Assembly: GCF_028389875.1 (NCBI RefSeq)
Contig: NC_084682.1
Coordinates: 3,978,001 to 4,042,000 of the forward strand
Length of the DNA stretch: 64,000 bases
Source of the DNA: Rhea pennata
Lineage: Eukaryota; Chordata; Aves; Rheiformes; Rheidae
Direction of reading: 5' to 3'
The notes beneath the pieces are model-generated. The model searched no databases. It saw nothing but the letters and a program-made list of their open reading frames with translations, and was not told where the DNA came from. A program made the position numbers and the translations under genes. The stretch's first letter is position 1. The number at the start of each line of letters is the position of its first letter. This document shows, piece after piece, positions 13,705 to 25,491 of the stretch.

Positions 13705-13872
13705 GAAACTAAGTATGGTTCCCAGTTCTGCATCTGACTGATGACACTTCTTTCAGTAAATCATTTAATCTCTAGACATCCATCCAACCAGCTGTCAAAT
13801 AATTTTATTACCCCTTAGAACTCTGGGGAAGTACTCTGAAGCTTAATTCGTCAATACTTGGAACATTTGTTT
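13705..13872 (+). mobile_element. Probable MIR-like SINE fossil
   Basis: TTTCAGTAAATCATTTAATCTCT, CAGCTGTCAAATAATTTTATTACC and AAGTACTCTGAAGCTTAATTC occur in the order of MIR-type SINEs (GGCAAGTCACTTAACCTCT; CATCTGTAAAATGG; AAGTGCTTTGAAGAT). They are heavily diverged. Confidence 0.45.
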
Positions 13873-16800
13873 AGGACCTTAGGTAGAAGGTGCGGGGAAA
13901 GGACACTGTACTACAAAGCGCAGACCACCTAATAAACGAAGCGCGCATTTTGCAGCAAATGTTGCGTAATTCCTGTTGAGTACTACACACCAGAATGATC
14001 CGTCAGGTTTTTATGAGGGGTATGGAACTAAGTTGTTTTATACAGTAAAATGAAGGCACAGTTACAAGAAACATGAACATACCAACACTATTGGCATCTG
14101 GCTAGCATGAAAACCAGCAGCAGTAAAGACGTGGCAGTATGCTCCTCAGCATAGGGCAGCAACCAGAGCACAGTCCTTCCAGAGAGCTAGAAATACATCC
14201 TTGTTGTTACCAAAGGCATAAAGTCAAAGCAGTCAGCCCTATGCTTTCCTGTAATAGGGCTGCACAAGAGAAAGCACAAAATACATCCCAATAAACAAGC
14301 ATTGCCAAATAGGAAGAAAAATTGCTTAGTAAAATTAAATATACCACCATGACAGACTTAATTCTGTGAAACTTCTCTTGCTAACCTATAAAATGTCAAA
14401 GGCCTTCAAAACCACATTTCATCATCCATTCAGCAAAATATCACTTCTAGGTGTCTTTTACACTCATTCTTCTAGAATTTCTTCTGGAAAAAAAAAATCA
14501 AAATTCCTTTTAGTTCAGTGCATTCCTCATCTCTCTCACTTCTGTTCTAACTCCTGGGCTCCACGGTGCCTCAGGACTTTCTCTTTTCCTTCACCTCATA
14601 TCAGTAAAATGAGAGCTGTGGTCATAAACCAGGAACATCAGTGCCTCAGGTGGGATAGATATGCAGCTGCTCCAATAAAATATAGACAACGCAGAAAGAA
14701 TCCCACTTCATCCATGCAGTCACAAATACTGTTCTAAAAATTACTGAAAAATAACAGATGGAAAAACAATAGGGCTGTTGAAAGATAAATGTAGTTCCCA
14801 ATCTTTTCTGAAGTCACTGGGAATGAAAAGTTAAGGGCCTGATTTGGCATGAGCTGAAGATAACCAGAACTTCCAGAAAGCCCAATGAATTACTTTGTAT
14901 AATTAAATTCAAGTCTTCCCTTCAGTACCAGAAAAAAAAAAAATCCTCAGAAAAGTTTTACAACCGTAAAACATCATAGAGTTGTATATGTGTATAGAAA
15001 GGCATGTTCAGTCCTACACCACTAGTTTTAGCAGTTAGACATACATTTATTATTTTGTTTATTATTTATTATTCTCTATTTCAAAACAAAAAAAACTTAT
15101 TCAAATTAGATCAATAGACTGTAGCAAAATCAAATAAGGAGGAATGCAAAGGCAGCAATGTGAACTCCTCAGGGACCAGGGATATTAAATAAGTATAACA
15201 TTTTAAAGCTCTGCTATAAAATAATGGACTGGTGATAAAAGTACCATCCTTTTACCAAAGCTCTCTGTGTTTTCTAACATTCAGCCTGTTCTTTTTGATT
15301 GTGGCTAGATTATATAATCAGCCATGCCATGTTTTTCCTGAAATCATTCATTTACATTACAAATTTTTATTAGTACCTAAGACAGCTATAAAATCCCTTG
15401 ACGATGCCCAAATAAAGTACAGAGAGGTTGGGGCCTTAGCATTCATACATTTCAATATGGGCTAGATGGTGATGAAACAAAATGCTTGTAACAATAAAAC
15501 AGATTAATAAGTTCAAGCAACCACAAAACAAAGAAAGGGAAAACAGAGCACATAAGAATGCAAATCTCCTTTCCTCTGCTATCGAAAGCCAAAACAGAAT
15601 GCACTGTCTTACCCGCAAGGACAGCCTGTGGGGAGAAGTCTGAAAAATATAATGAACAAAAACTATCTAGGTCCCCAGTTTATAGTTACATATATTAATT
15701 CTTGATATTTAGCATAGTTTGTCAAGAACAATGCAGTATTGCTCAATTCATGTGTCTCTTCTGCCTTTTAGCTGTGAGTTACCAATATATTAGGAAAAAG
15801 TGAGCTAAATTTAGAAAACCCAGAAGCGTATATTACATATTTTCTTCAGGTTTCTGATCCGGTGGGCTACATTTTGTTACATTTTCTTTTTTCTTTTAAG
15901 TAACTGTGTCATCTGTCTCCTCATTTTCTCTCTAAATAAAACTATGAAGATTTTATTATTCTGCACCACAGTAGCCATAGTCCAGGGTACAAGGGAAAGG
16001 AGATTCCACATTTGATGGAGGACTTTGGATCCCTATGTCTATGCTCCCTCAGGGATGACTTGGAGGAACAAAGAAGTATTCCTTCAGTGTACTTCACCTT
16101 GTAAAATGCATTGCTTTGATCTTTCTGGCAAATGGCAAGGATAAAAGTGGAAAAAATACAAACAAATATTACCATTTATAACAATTTCTTAAATTCAGAA
16201 CTATTCTGGCTACAAAGAAAATGCCTATTTTGACAGCAAATTTCATTTAGGCTGGAAAAGGAGGTATTTTTGGTACAATATGCTGAGCTTAATATGATCC
16301 TAACTGAGAACAATGCCAAATCTTACTGATTTTAACACGTAAGAGATCAAAGCTTTTCTTTCATGTTCAGCAATGGTTATACAAGGCCTGCAAGAAAAGA
16401 GAACTATAGCATGTAATAAGACAAGTAAAATCTAAACTACTGAGTTATTCAGACATTTCCAAGACCAGCTTACTCAGCAAAAAATACTACAAAAAAAGAA
16501 AAAATGTACATTTTTGAATAGAATAGTTGAGATTAATTTGTATGCTTCCTACTATAGTAATAATTAAAAACATTTTAAAATAATGTGACTGTCTAAGGCA
16601 TTTCCTTCATAATAGAGATTGACATATGGATATATTCTCCTTTCAGGTTAGCAAGTATTTCTCTTTCGTTGTAGCTATTCTCTGGAACTCATTGAAGTAA
16701 GATAACTTCCAGAATAAAAACCAGGAAAAGAAAGAAATGGTGAGCAGCATTAAGTCAGGAGGGTAAATACTTCTGCATCCCCCCCACAGCCTTTGATATG

Positions 16801-17587
16801 GGATCAAGGCAGCAAAAAATAGTCAGACATATGTATTTCTCACCCCTCATGATTCAATATCTTTCCTGTCACGCCTATCCCACCTTCTAGCCCCTACAGT
16901 GCAAATTGACTCATCTGATCACACTTATAGTTTGTGTTGTCCAAGTCTGAAGAGTTAATTATTAACAGAGAAGACTTCTCGATAGTTTCTTTAGACACCC
17001 TACAAGGACAAACTATTTTCCTCTAATAGGAGCTGCTGTAACGTGTGTGTGTGTGGGGGGGGGTTAAATGGACAGGAAATAGAAGAAATTAGAGAACAAA
17101 GTCCTGGCTGCATTCCTGGATGTTTGATACTCAGTCCATTTTTCCTTCAAAGTTTTACTACTGGAAATAAAATGTCTGCTAATGTATCATATTTCAAAGA
17201 ATCTAAAGCAGCAACAAATTTTATATATATGTATAAGTATATATATATAAAGATTTCTCATTGAAGATATTTATTTATTTATTTATTACTATGTTGTTTC
17301 CTGAATGATCCCTTAGTAAGGCGGCGACTTAAGGAGACACAGCAATTGTATATATACATAAATCTGAAATTGAGTAAGACTATTAGACTAAGTTTGTCCC
17401 ACTGCTGGCTGGGACAGAGTCTTCCAGCGGAAACTGTAACAGCTACCAGACTGATACAATACTCAATCTTATGCAAGATGGATATTTTAACTTCAGAAAA
17501 CATTCTTAAAGCCATTCTACAGAGCTATTCCTTCCATCATCAGCAAAATCTTTAAAGGCTGTTCATGCATAATAACATAGCACGGAA
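13873..17587. other. Intron DNA with simple repeats
   Basis: AT-rich unique sequence with a (GT)n-G9 tract at 17043-17063 and TA/TTTA-rich DNA at 17222-17288. Open frames at 14366-14737 and similar have no recognised homology. Confidence 0.55.
17043..17063 (+). repeat. (GT)6-G9 microsatellite
   Basis: GT repeat running into a G homopolymer. Confidence 0.9.
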
Positions 17588-17594
17588 ACATTCA

Positions 17595-17744
17595 CAGAGT
17601 CACAGAATCAGTAAGGTTGAAAGGGACCTCTGGAGATCATCTAGTCCAACCTCCCAAAGGTTTCCTGATGCTGGTTCCACTCGGGCTTGAACCCAGGACC
17701 TTCAGCATGTAAAGCATACCTGATAACCACTACACTATTCTTCT
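17595..17744 (-). mobile_element. tRNA-Val(TAC)/CR1 chimeric SINE-like element
   Basis: Read on the minus strand, 17744-17672 is a 73-nt tRNA-like head. From nucleotide 7 it matches vertebrate tRNA-Val(TAC) with about six substitutions, including A box TAGTGTAGTGG, anticodon loop CTTTACAT and B box GGTTCAAGCCC. The first six nucleotides (AGAAGA) do not match the expected GGTTCC. A linker of about 16 nt follows, then about 60 nt of CR1 3' end (GTTGGACTAGATGATCTCC, then the GATTCTGTGACTCTGTG terminus). ACATTCA at 17588-17594 and 17745-17751 forms a candidate 7-bp target-site duplication that brackets exactly this structure. The anticodon stem has mismatches, so the tRNA is not functional. This is the design of a tRNA-headed SINE mobilised by CR1 machinery; a single template-switch insertion is the alternative. 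Confidence 0.8.
17672..17744 (-). pseudogene. tRNA-Val(TAC)-derived head, degenerate
   Basis: The span has exactly canonical tRNA length. The 3' acceptor strand GGAACC and discriminator A are intact, but the 5' acceptor strand cannot pair with them. The anticodon stem has two mismatches and the T stem one. No CCA follows the discriminator (GCATC instead), so it was not copied from a mature, CCA-tailed tRNA, or it derives from a SINE master. It is not an active tRNA gene. Confidence 0.8.
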
Positions 17745-17751
17745 ACATTCA

Positions 17752-18875
17752 ACAGTAATATGATTTTATATAAAACTAGACAAGATTAAATAAATGTACA
17801 GTGTAATTGAAAAGCTCTGCTAGACCCAACTTGATATAGTGCATCATCATACAATGGGCTAGGTAATGAGTACTTATGATTTTCCCCCTCCCCATTATGG
17901 CCAGTAAATTCAAACATTAATATTTCTTATAAAAGAAATTTCATCTGCTAGAGATCTAGGTGAAGCCTAATCCATTCACCAGAGGATATCAGGATTCACA
18001 GTGACAAATGCAGAAGAGACTTCTAGGTATCACCCATTTGCTTTTTTGACCAAAAAACCAATGTTCCATTACCAATTCCTGTGTTTAAAAGATCCAGGAT
18101 AAAAACAGCAAGAAGCATGCACCATAGCAGTTACTGAAAGGAGTTAACTAAAAGGACATGGAAAAAAATGGCAGAACAAAGTTCCAGCATGCATCACAAT
18201 GTTCATGTCAGGATGACTCCTTTCAAGGCATATTCTTTCAGCGATTCCTGTACTCTTACTGGTTATAATTTAACTTCCATTGGGGGGTTGGGTGGGGGAG
18301 AGACATTCAGATTAATAGAAAAATGAAAGATCAAAATATGAAGAACTTGAAGACTGTGATAAAAAAAACAACAGATGGCCAAAGACTGAATATACGCCTC
18401 AGTTCACTTCTGGGCCTGTGGTACCATTCATAAGCTAATGACATCAGCAGAGCCTCTCAAGTGAATTACGGTCCTGCATACACTCAAGGACTGCTTATTA
18501 TCCTATACATGCTGCAAATGAAATGTCTTGCAAAGGCAGTGGTTATACTCCAAAACAACACTCAAGCTGCAGCCATTCTCTAGTACCTGCTGAACTCAAG
18601 AAATAATGCCTCTTTATTTTTTCCCCTCCAAATAAATAATACATAAACCACTGCAGTTGCAATAGAGATTTTCATTTTAAAAATAAAAATGTCAGAGGAA
18701 AGTAACCAGACGAGAGCAATGAGAACGATAAAGTTTAGAGAATGTGACCTATGGGGAAACGATGGCATATAAGGAAACATGATAGCTCACATGCAAAAAG
18801 ATGAAATAGATGAAGACATGATATTGTTTTCTGCATTTAAAAGGAATGGACAAATAGTATTGAAAAAAAATTAAC
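17752..18875. other. Intron DNA, nothing recognised
   Basis: AT-rich unique sequence between the chimeric SINE-like element and the old CR1. It has a short G-rich run near 18282-18299. Confidence 0.55.
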
Positions 18876-19151
18876 AGGCAAGATTTAGACTAGGCAGTAA
18901 GGAAAACTTTCCACCTGTAACTAAAATTATCAAGAACTGGAATAGAAGACCACCTAAGGAGGTTGTAGGATCTCCACTACCAAAAAAATTAGAGAAAAGG
19001 TTAGGACATTACTAGTCAGGGTATGGTTTAGATTTAGCTTGATTGGTTTAGATTGATACAGTTTAGATTTCTACCTTGAGGGAGAAATATGGACTAAATG
19101 ACCTCCTGAGTTTTTTTCAGCCCTATTTTCTATGGTTTCTATATTCTATTA
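18876..19151 (+). mobile_element. Old, diverged CR1 LINE 3' fragment
   Basis: Several CR1 3' landmarks occur in order on the plus strand: AGGCAGTAAGGAAAACTTTCC, AAGAACTGGAATAG, AGGAGGTTGTAGGATCTCCA, GGACTAAATGACCTCCTGAG, CAGCCCTATTTTCTATGGTT and TCTATATTCTATT. Divergence is much higher than in the 856-1152 copy. The middle holds an extra three-fold GGTTTAGATT repeat (19025, 19044, about 19061) not expected in a CR1 consensus. Confidence 0.75.
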
Positions 19152-19789
19152 AAAACATGTGAAATTTCCCTTACCTCTTTTCCTTAAAAGGAAAGAGGGT
19201 AATTCAAGAGACACAATATCTCCAGAGCATAGCCCTTATTAATTAACCTTGTAACGTAACCTGCAGTAACATTGTGCAATGTTGTGTACCCCTCCAGTGC
19301 CTGTCCTACATAAGAGTGTCTTCTGGCTACAGAATTTAAGGCCTGATCACAAAGATATTTGTTTGTCCTAACTTTCACTGAAATCAATAGAAATTTAGAT
19401 AACTGATTAAGAATTATAATCAAGCCCTTAGTCCAAAGCAACAGGAAGGCATGCTTTTAAAATCAGATCTCGTTCCTGTTGCTTAATCATTCAAAACAGG
19501 CACTAAATAGTATATTGACTTACTATGAAATATGGAACATCATATTCTCAGATCCAGAACCTCCCTACCTCATATTTTCATTTAACACCTACAGAAAGAG
19601 AAGCCAACACTCTACCAAAGCAGAATCTACCAATCACTTATACTGGTGATAAAATGTTATTATGGTCATCTCTCAAACTTCCTCATATATGGCTATAAAA
19701 AGATACAAGACTGAAGAACCACCCCTCCTACATCCATCTGTACAGAGTGATTCTGTAATGATTTTAGTTCCTATAAAGGTGGTCTTTCC

Positions 19790-19793
<4 letters not shown>

Positions 19794-19825
<32 letters not shown>
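19794..19825 (+). repeat. Poly(A) run, 32 nt
   Basis: Uninterrupted A homopolymer. No recognisable retroelement body lies 5' of it, so it is not clearly a retroposon tail. Confidence 0.9.
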
Positions 19826-19828
<3 letters not shown>

Positions 19829-20176
19829 CCTCCCCCACTGCCCCCAAAGAAGTCTCTTCAACGTAGATACCTTTTGCTTGAGCAACATCCTTTTGCCTTT
19901 CCACTGTTCTCATCACAGTGGGTAATAATCAAAACTGAGAGACTTAATTACTGTACCTTTCAAATAAGTCTTTAATTTTATATTTGTTCTTTCTACTGAA
20001 ATGCCCATGAATCAGAGGGTCATTTTAAGCACAGAATTCAATTTAATTATACTCACAGGCATTTTTGTCATAAAACAGGTCAACTTATTTAAAAAATCTT
20101 GATTTTGAATAATGGAAAGTCTGGCACTCAATCCAGAAGAGTCGCATTGAAAAATCTCACATCCATTTATTTAGAT

Positions 20177-20209
20177 TTCTTTACTAAGCTTTCACTGCTT
20201 AGTAAAGAA
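20177..20209. repeat. Perfect 13-bp stem, 7-nt loop hairpin
   Basis: TTCTTTACTAAGC at 20177-20189 and its exact reverse complement at 20197-20209 are separated by TTTCACT. Confidence 0.9.
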
Positions 20210-20755
20210 GCACTGAATAAATATGATAACCTGAACTGAAACTACAAATTCACCCCCTTTGCTTGCTGCTGCTCTCTCTCTCTACTTCTGCATCTGGCTT
20301 CACATAGCTCTCATGTTCATGCACTGTTCCTTCTGCAGCTCCATCATTTAGTTTGCCAAATGACAGTGCCTAGAATCCTGATTGTGACTTTTCTGTCACT
20401 CAGCACTTCCAAGGAGAGTATTCGAGTCACTTCCACACTAGTGAAAGCACATACAGAGTAAAAGAGCTAGGAGGCAGAATACAAAGACTGAGTAGGATAA
20501 AGAAGTGGCAAATGCAAAGCCCAAAGCAATGGATGGCAGTAATAGCAGTGTGGTTACTTGACTGGAAACAAAGGGTTTACTTAACAACACTCTCCGGCGA
20601 CAATGCTTTTACTCTAGTCCTCCATGAATACACAGAAATATACTGATATGTGTTAGAAGGCTAAGTATCTGAATGGCCATTTCTTGTATTCCAGTGGAAT
20701 TTCAAATGATAGCTATTGTGCATAATAGAATATGCTCCCTGACCCAAAGAACCTG

Positions 20756-20775
20756 CAATTTAAATATTTAAATTG
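20756..20775. repeat. 20-bp perfect AT-rich palindrome
   Basis: CAATTTAAAT is followed directly by its reverse complement ATTTAAATTG, with no spacer. Confidence 0.9.
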
Positions 20776-23700
20776 TCAGTCAAAGGGAGAGAAAAGAAGG
20801 GCAAGAGAAGTAAAGTATTAATAGCACGAAAAGAATAATGATCTACCACTCAAGTTAGCTCCAGTTCAGGGGACAGATTTTTATTTAAATGCTGTTTTTA
20901 TTATTATAGAATTGGGGACAGATAAGAAAACAGAGAGAAGACAAGTGAAGGACAAAAAAGGGGATGCAGAGCAACTTCCAAACACAACCCCTACAACATA
21001 TGAAGGTGGTGATAAAAGTAAGAAAATCCAAAATGATAAGCTTTTCTAATGAAATATTAGTCTTCCATACATGTCAATCCTTTCAATTTAGTAAAGAGAA
21101 CCGTGGGGCTATAAACAGAATGCAAAATTGTGCTCAATGGAGAAACTGCTGCAAAACAAAGAACAAGTTGATTTGACACTTGCTGAAGAAATTCATTAAT
21201 CACAGGAGAAATACTTATGTTTTCAACTCAGAATACTAGAAAACAAAGCAGCTGAATAAATTCCTCATTACATTTCCAGGCTTTCAGCATCAATACAATA
21301 CAATTTCCTTGAAAAATATCATTAAACAATTTCAAGGGAAGTTAAGAATTAGTGTACAATATATCAGATGTGTCACATCAAGAGATATACAAAATATCAT
21401 GCAGGTAACATGAAACGTACATCACACTGACACTGGACAATGGATTAAAAATGTTAGATGATACTTTATGTCACACAAAACTGGTAGGCACAACCTGTGT
21501 TTGAAATTAATTACATATTCCACTTTTTCCCTGATGAACAAGTAACTGTCTTTAAAAAAGTAGATGATTTGTAATGCTTTTTTAAAAGGAAATTTAGAAA
21601 AAAGCAACAATATCTAATCTTAAATTTCTACTGAATTTCTGTTGCTATAATAACATGTGAAGACCCTTTACTGTTGAGGACATCTGTAGCTATTTTTAAA
21701 AGCAACAGCTGGATTTGTCTATCTGAATTTCACTCATAAGAAAAAGCAAATTTTTTTAATTTTATTTTTGAATAAGCTTTGTATAATGACAAAAATCATG
21801 AGCCCATCAGGTTCAAAAGCTGAATAATCTCTGATAAAAGAAAAAAACAGTATACTGCAAAACAGTAAAACAAGCAACAACTTGGATAAAAGCAATGAGA
21901 GTCTTACTTTCCTCTCAAACACAAACACTTCCCCTCAAACTCGGCACTGGAACGACAAGGACACAACAACTGCTTAAAATGAGATGTTTGATGTCAGAAG
22001 ATACCTCCTTCACATTCTAAATTTGTCTAAAATTTGGCAATGTAAGACAGCACCAGGTAGCAGACTTGCTATTTTCTGTAGAACAAAGCATGCCAGGCTG
22101 TAAAGAATAACTAGCATTCAGCAGAGATGACCAAACATATGTAAAATACAACAGCCGACCATTCTTATCCTTCTCTACAAAACATTTCAGAGGCCCTTTT
22201 GCATACAACAAAAAATGGCAGATAAAAAAGCCATGAATTTGTAGAGTTCTCCAAAACATGAATACATATATTTGAAAATGTATGAATCTCAGAAAAATCA
22301 GGAAATTTAGACAACAGTTTGCAGTAAGGAATAAGTTGCCTCTCCAGTGGATTCAAAGCATTTCTCAGTATTTGCTGCTGGGAGTCATACCAGGTCATAA
22401 AGGTGAAGAAACAGACTCCAAGCAATTATACATCATAAAAAAATAAAGTATATTTTGAAATGTTAAGATGTTTTAGGAGGAGCAAAAGAGTAGTATGCAT
22501 TGTTTTTACATAAAAGTTAAATACCTGAAAACTTAAAAAAGCAGCAAGCTTAAATTTGTTTTTAGGATTCATATCTCAGTAGGCTTCAGGAAAGTCTCCC
22601 TCTTCAAACTTTGAAATGAACACACTGTATTTCAATAGATTTCATGTGCATAGTGCAATAGAAAATAAGGAATTTTAGATTAGTATATGTACTAACAAAA
22701 CAAGCCAACTAAGTGCTTCTTTGCAACACTAAGCTTGCATTAAGGAGGTGTGAAATTCATAGCAACAGAAACTGAGATATCTCAGCATCTTGCAGCATTA
22801 GGTCACATGCAATTTTGTCCCAAAATCATAGCTATCCATAAAACTGGAAATAGAAATTAGGAGATCTGGTCATTAATCTTGTGTGATCCAGTAGTCAGCT
22901 CTTCATTTTATGTATAATTGACATCTAAAGATGGCAATAATTTTATTTCAAAACTCACCTTCATAATATGCAACAAAGTAGTTACTATTATTGCATCATA
23001 ATTTACAAAATAATATCATTATAATGAATTACTGAAGCAGACTGTTCATTCCTTGGGAGGATTAGGAAAGTATGAATTACATCCTGATGTTCATTATTAC
23101 CCACTGCCATTCATGGCATGGTTTTGAAGAGCCTGGAAAGACCCATATCCCTACCTCTCTTAGGAAGATGCAAGCTATAGTAGAGCAAGGGTTTTTTTAG
23201 AACATAAGCCACAAAAGGCTATATAGATTCCTGAAAAATTCTATTCTATGGTTTTCATAAAAACTTGTAACTTATCTACTAAAATCACAAAAAAATAACA
23301 GACTCCATTGTGTTGTTGGAAATGCGCAATGCATACATTAGACAGTGGTAGGGAAGGGGGGATAATTGCATATTTTCCTGGTGCACATACATCATGAGAA
23401 GAACATTTGTTTTATTTCTCAAATGCAAAAGAGGGCAGGGCATTTTGTGAACAGGATCCAGCATCTTTTTTTTTTTCAGTTTTCATTTTATCTGTAAATA
23501 TGTAATTACTGTAAATGCATCCAACGCCTACATCTCATCTAAAACAGCACAGAATTGTTTGTATTGCATTTGCTGATCAATAATTACTAATGTCATGCAG
23601 AGACAGGTAAATTGCCAGTGCTTTAGCCCAGGACACTTCGTGTTCACACAGACGCCTACTGTTGTATTGCTAACTGTTGTCTTAAAAAGGCAAAACGAGT

Positions 23701-25475
23701 CTCAACTTTATCTTAATAATTTGCTTCTAGCTGATTGGCCAACACTTTAAAATATTATACTATATCCTGAAAAAAGATAATGAGTGTGACTCGGATGTCA
23801 AGATGATGTACAGCCCAGGGGCAGACAATAGTTCTGTTGACATGTTCTAAACTAAATTTATTGGAGAGCTTCCTGAAGAAGAGAGCATTCAATTACTTAG
23901 TAAAGTTCAGAGAACATTGGGTGTTGCTGTTCCTCCCTTGGGCAGGAACTCTGTACTTTGAAGGGTGATCTTTTCACTCCTATTAGAGTCTGTATTTAAG
24001 CCGTATGCTGGAGAATTGGGAATAGTACTGATCTTAAAGGTGATTTCCACGCTGCTTAATACACAATGTGTGAGGCAGAACAGAAAACATAGACCAAATA
24101 GCCCAAGACAATATTTTTTCCACAATTTTCTAAAAGCAGCAAAACAGGACAAGACAAAACGAGATTAAGAGTAGAGATCTGAAACAACTGAAATCCAATT
24201 TTTTGAAATTGTACTGAGATGTCTGCCAATATTGCCTGGTGGCTATGTAACTCTCCGAACTCTGCAAGACTAGTGAACATACCTAGGTGCTTTGTTGTTG
24301 TTAGTAAGGAAATAATGAAAATAACACAGAGGAAAAACTATCTTAGAATGAAGTCAGGACAAAGCAGAACACTTCTGGTTTAGGATCCATTTAAAGGTTA
24401 ATCTGAAAGGCCACTAATAAAACTGGAGACTGCAGTGTACTACATCCATCTTCATGATATGAGGCCTACGTACATGGCAAAGCATACAGAACTTAGAGGT
24501 GTGACATCTTAGGCAACCTACTTATAGAAGATCGAAAGCAACGTATTTGTTAGGGTTTGGCAAAAAACAAGTAGTTCAAGCAACTTAAAGAATTTGAGAA
24601 TGACCTTGTCTTAATCAGGTTAGCATACCCAAGGGAGTAGGAGGGAAATCTCCTTACTTAATAAGATCAGTCTTGATTTTAGACATAATAGGGACATAAT
24701 TACAAGTTGGCGAGGATGATGTGACCTCCAACCCATCTTTTCAATCCTCATCTAAAGATACTTAATGAAGCCAGTGAAAGCAGCAAAAAAATGGGGTGAG
24801 GAATAATGATCAGTGCCAAAGTCCAGTATTGAAGGCTTCAATAACGTGGCAAATTAAATGGCAGTTCTATGTCAAAATTTGTGTAACTGCAAGAAAGGAA
24901 GCATTTTAATACCGCGTGAAATGAAAATCTGTATCCACTGAAACCTTGCAATGCATTTTGTTAAACAAAAAACCTCACACATTCTTGCAGTTTAACAGCG
25001 TGATTTGAAGAACTGTACACCAAAACGAGAAAAAAGTAGACAATAAGCAAATGGACTAGCTGTTCTTTGTAGTAACCTTCATATGCAGCATATATATTTC
25101 CAGGTAACTTTCCAAAATGACTAGCCTTTTTTGTATAGTATTTTATATTTACTGTGGCTATTACAAAGTTTTTGGAAATAAACTTTCAAAAATCAGTCTT
25201 CAGAAACAAAATAGGACTTTGTTTTTGCACAGATACATCTGTATTTTGCAGTTGTTACCACCTGTTCATATATTTGAATTTGTAACCCACAAAATCTATG
25301 GGAGAAGGCTCTTTCAGCTACTACCAACACCTTCATTTTAACAATTTGATAATTTTATGAGAAATATTTCAAAAATAAGAAGCAGGAGATATATACTAAC
25401 ATCAGGAAAAATACTACCATATCAGCATAGTATTTCCAATCAGCTTTCTGAATAATAAGCTTATGTTTGAACAAC

Positions 25476-25491
25476 TTTTTTTTTTTTTTTT
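25476..25491 (+). repeat. Poly(T) tract
   Basis: T homopolymer of about 16 nt. Confidence 0.85.

Noticed and set aside
17672..17744. Functional tRNA-Val gene
   Set aside because: The 5' acceptor strand does not pair, the anticodon stem has two mismatches and the T stem one, and it is fused to a CR1 tail.
19794..19825. Poly(A) as a processed pseudogene tail
   Set aside because: The sequence 5' of it resembles no mRNA, and no target-site duplication was seen.
20177..20209. MicroRNA precursor
   Set aside because: A stem of 13 bp is too short for Drosha/Dicer processing.
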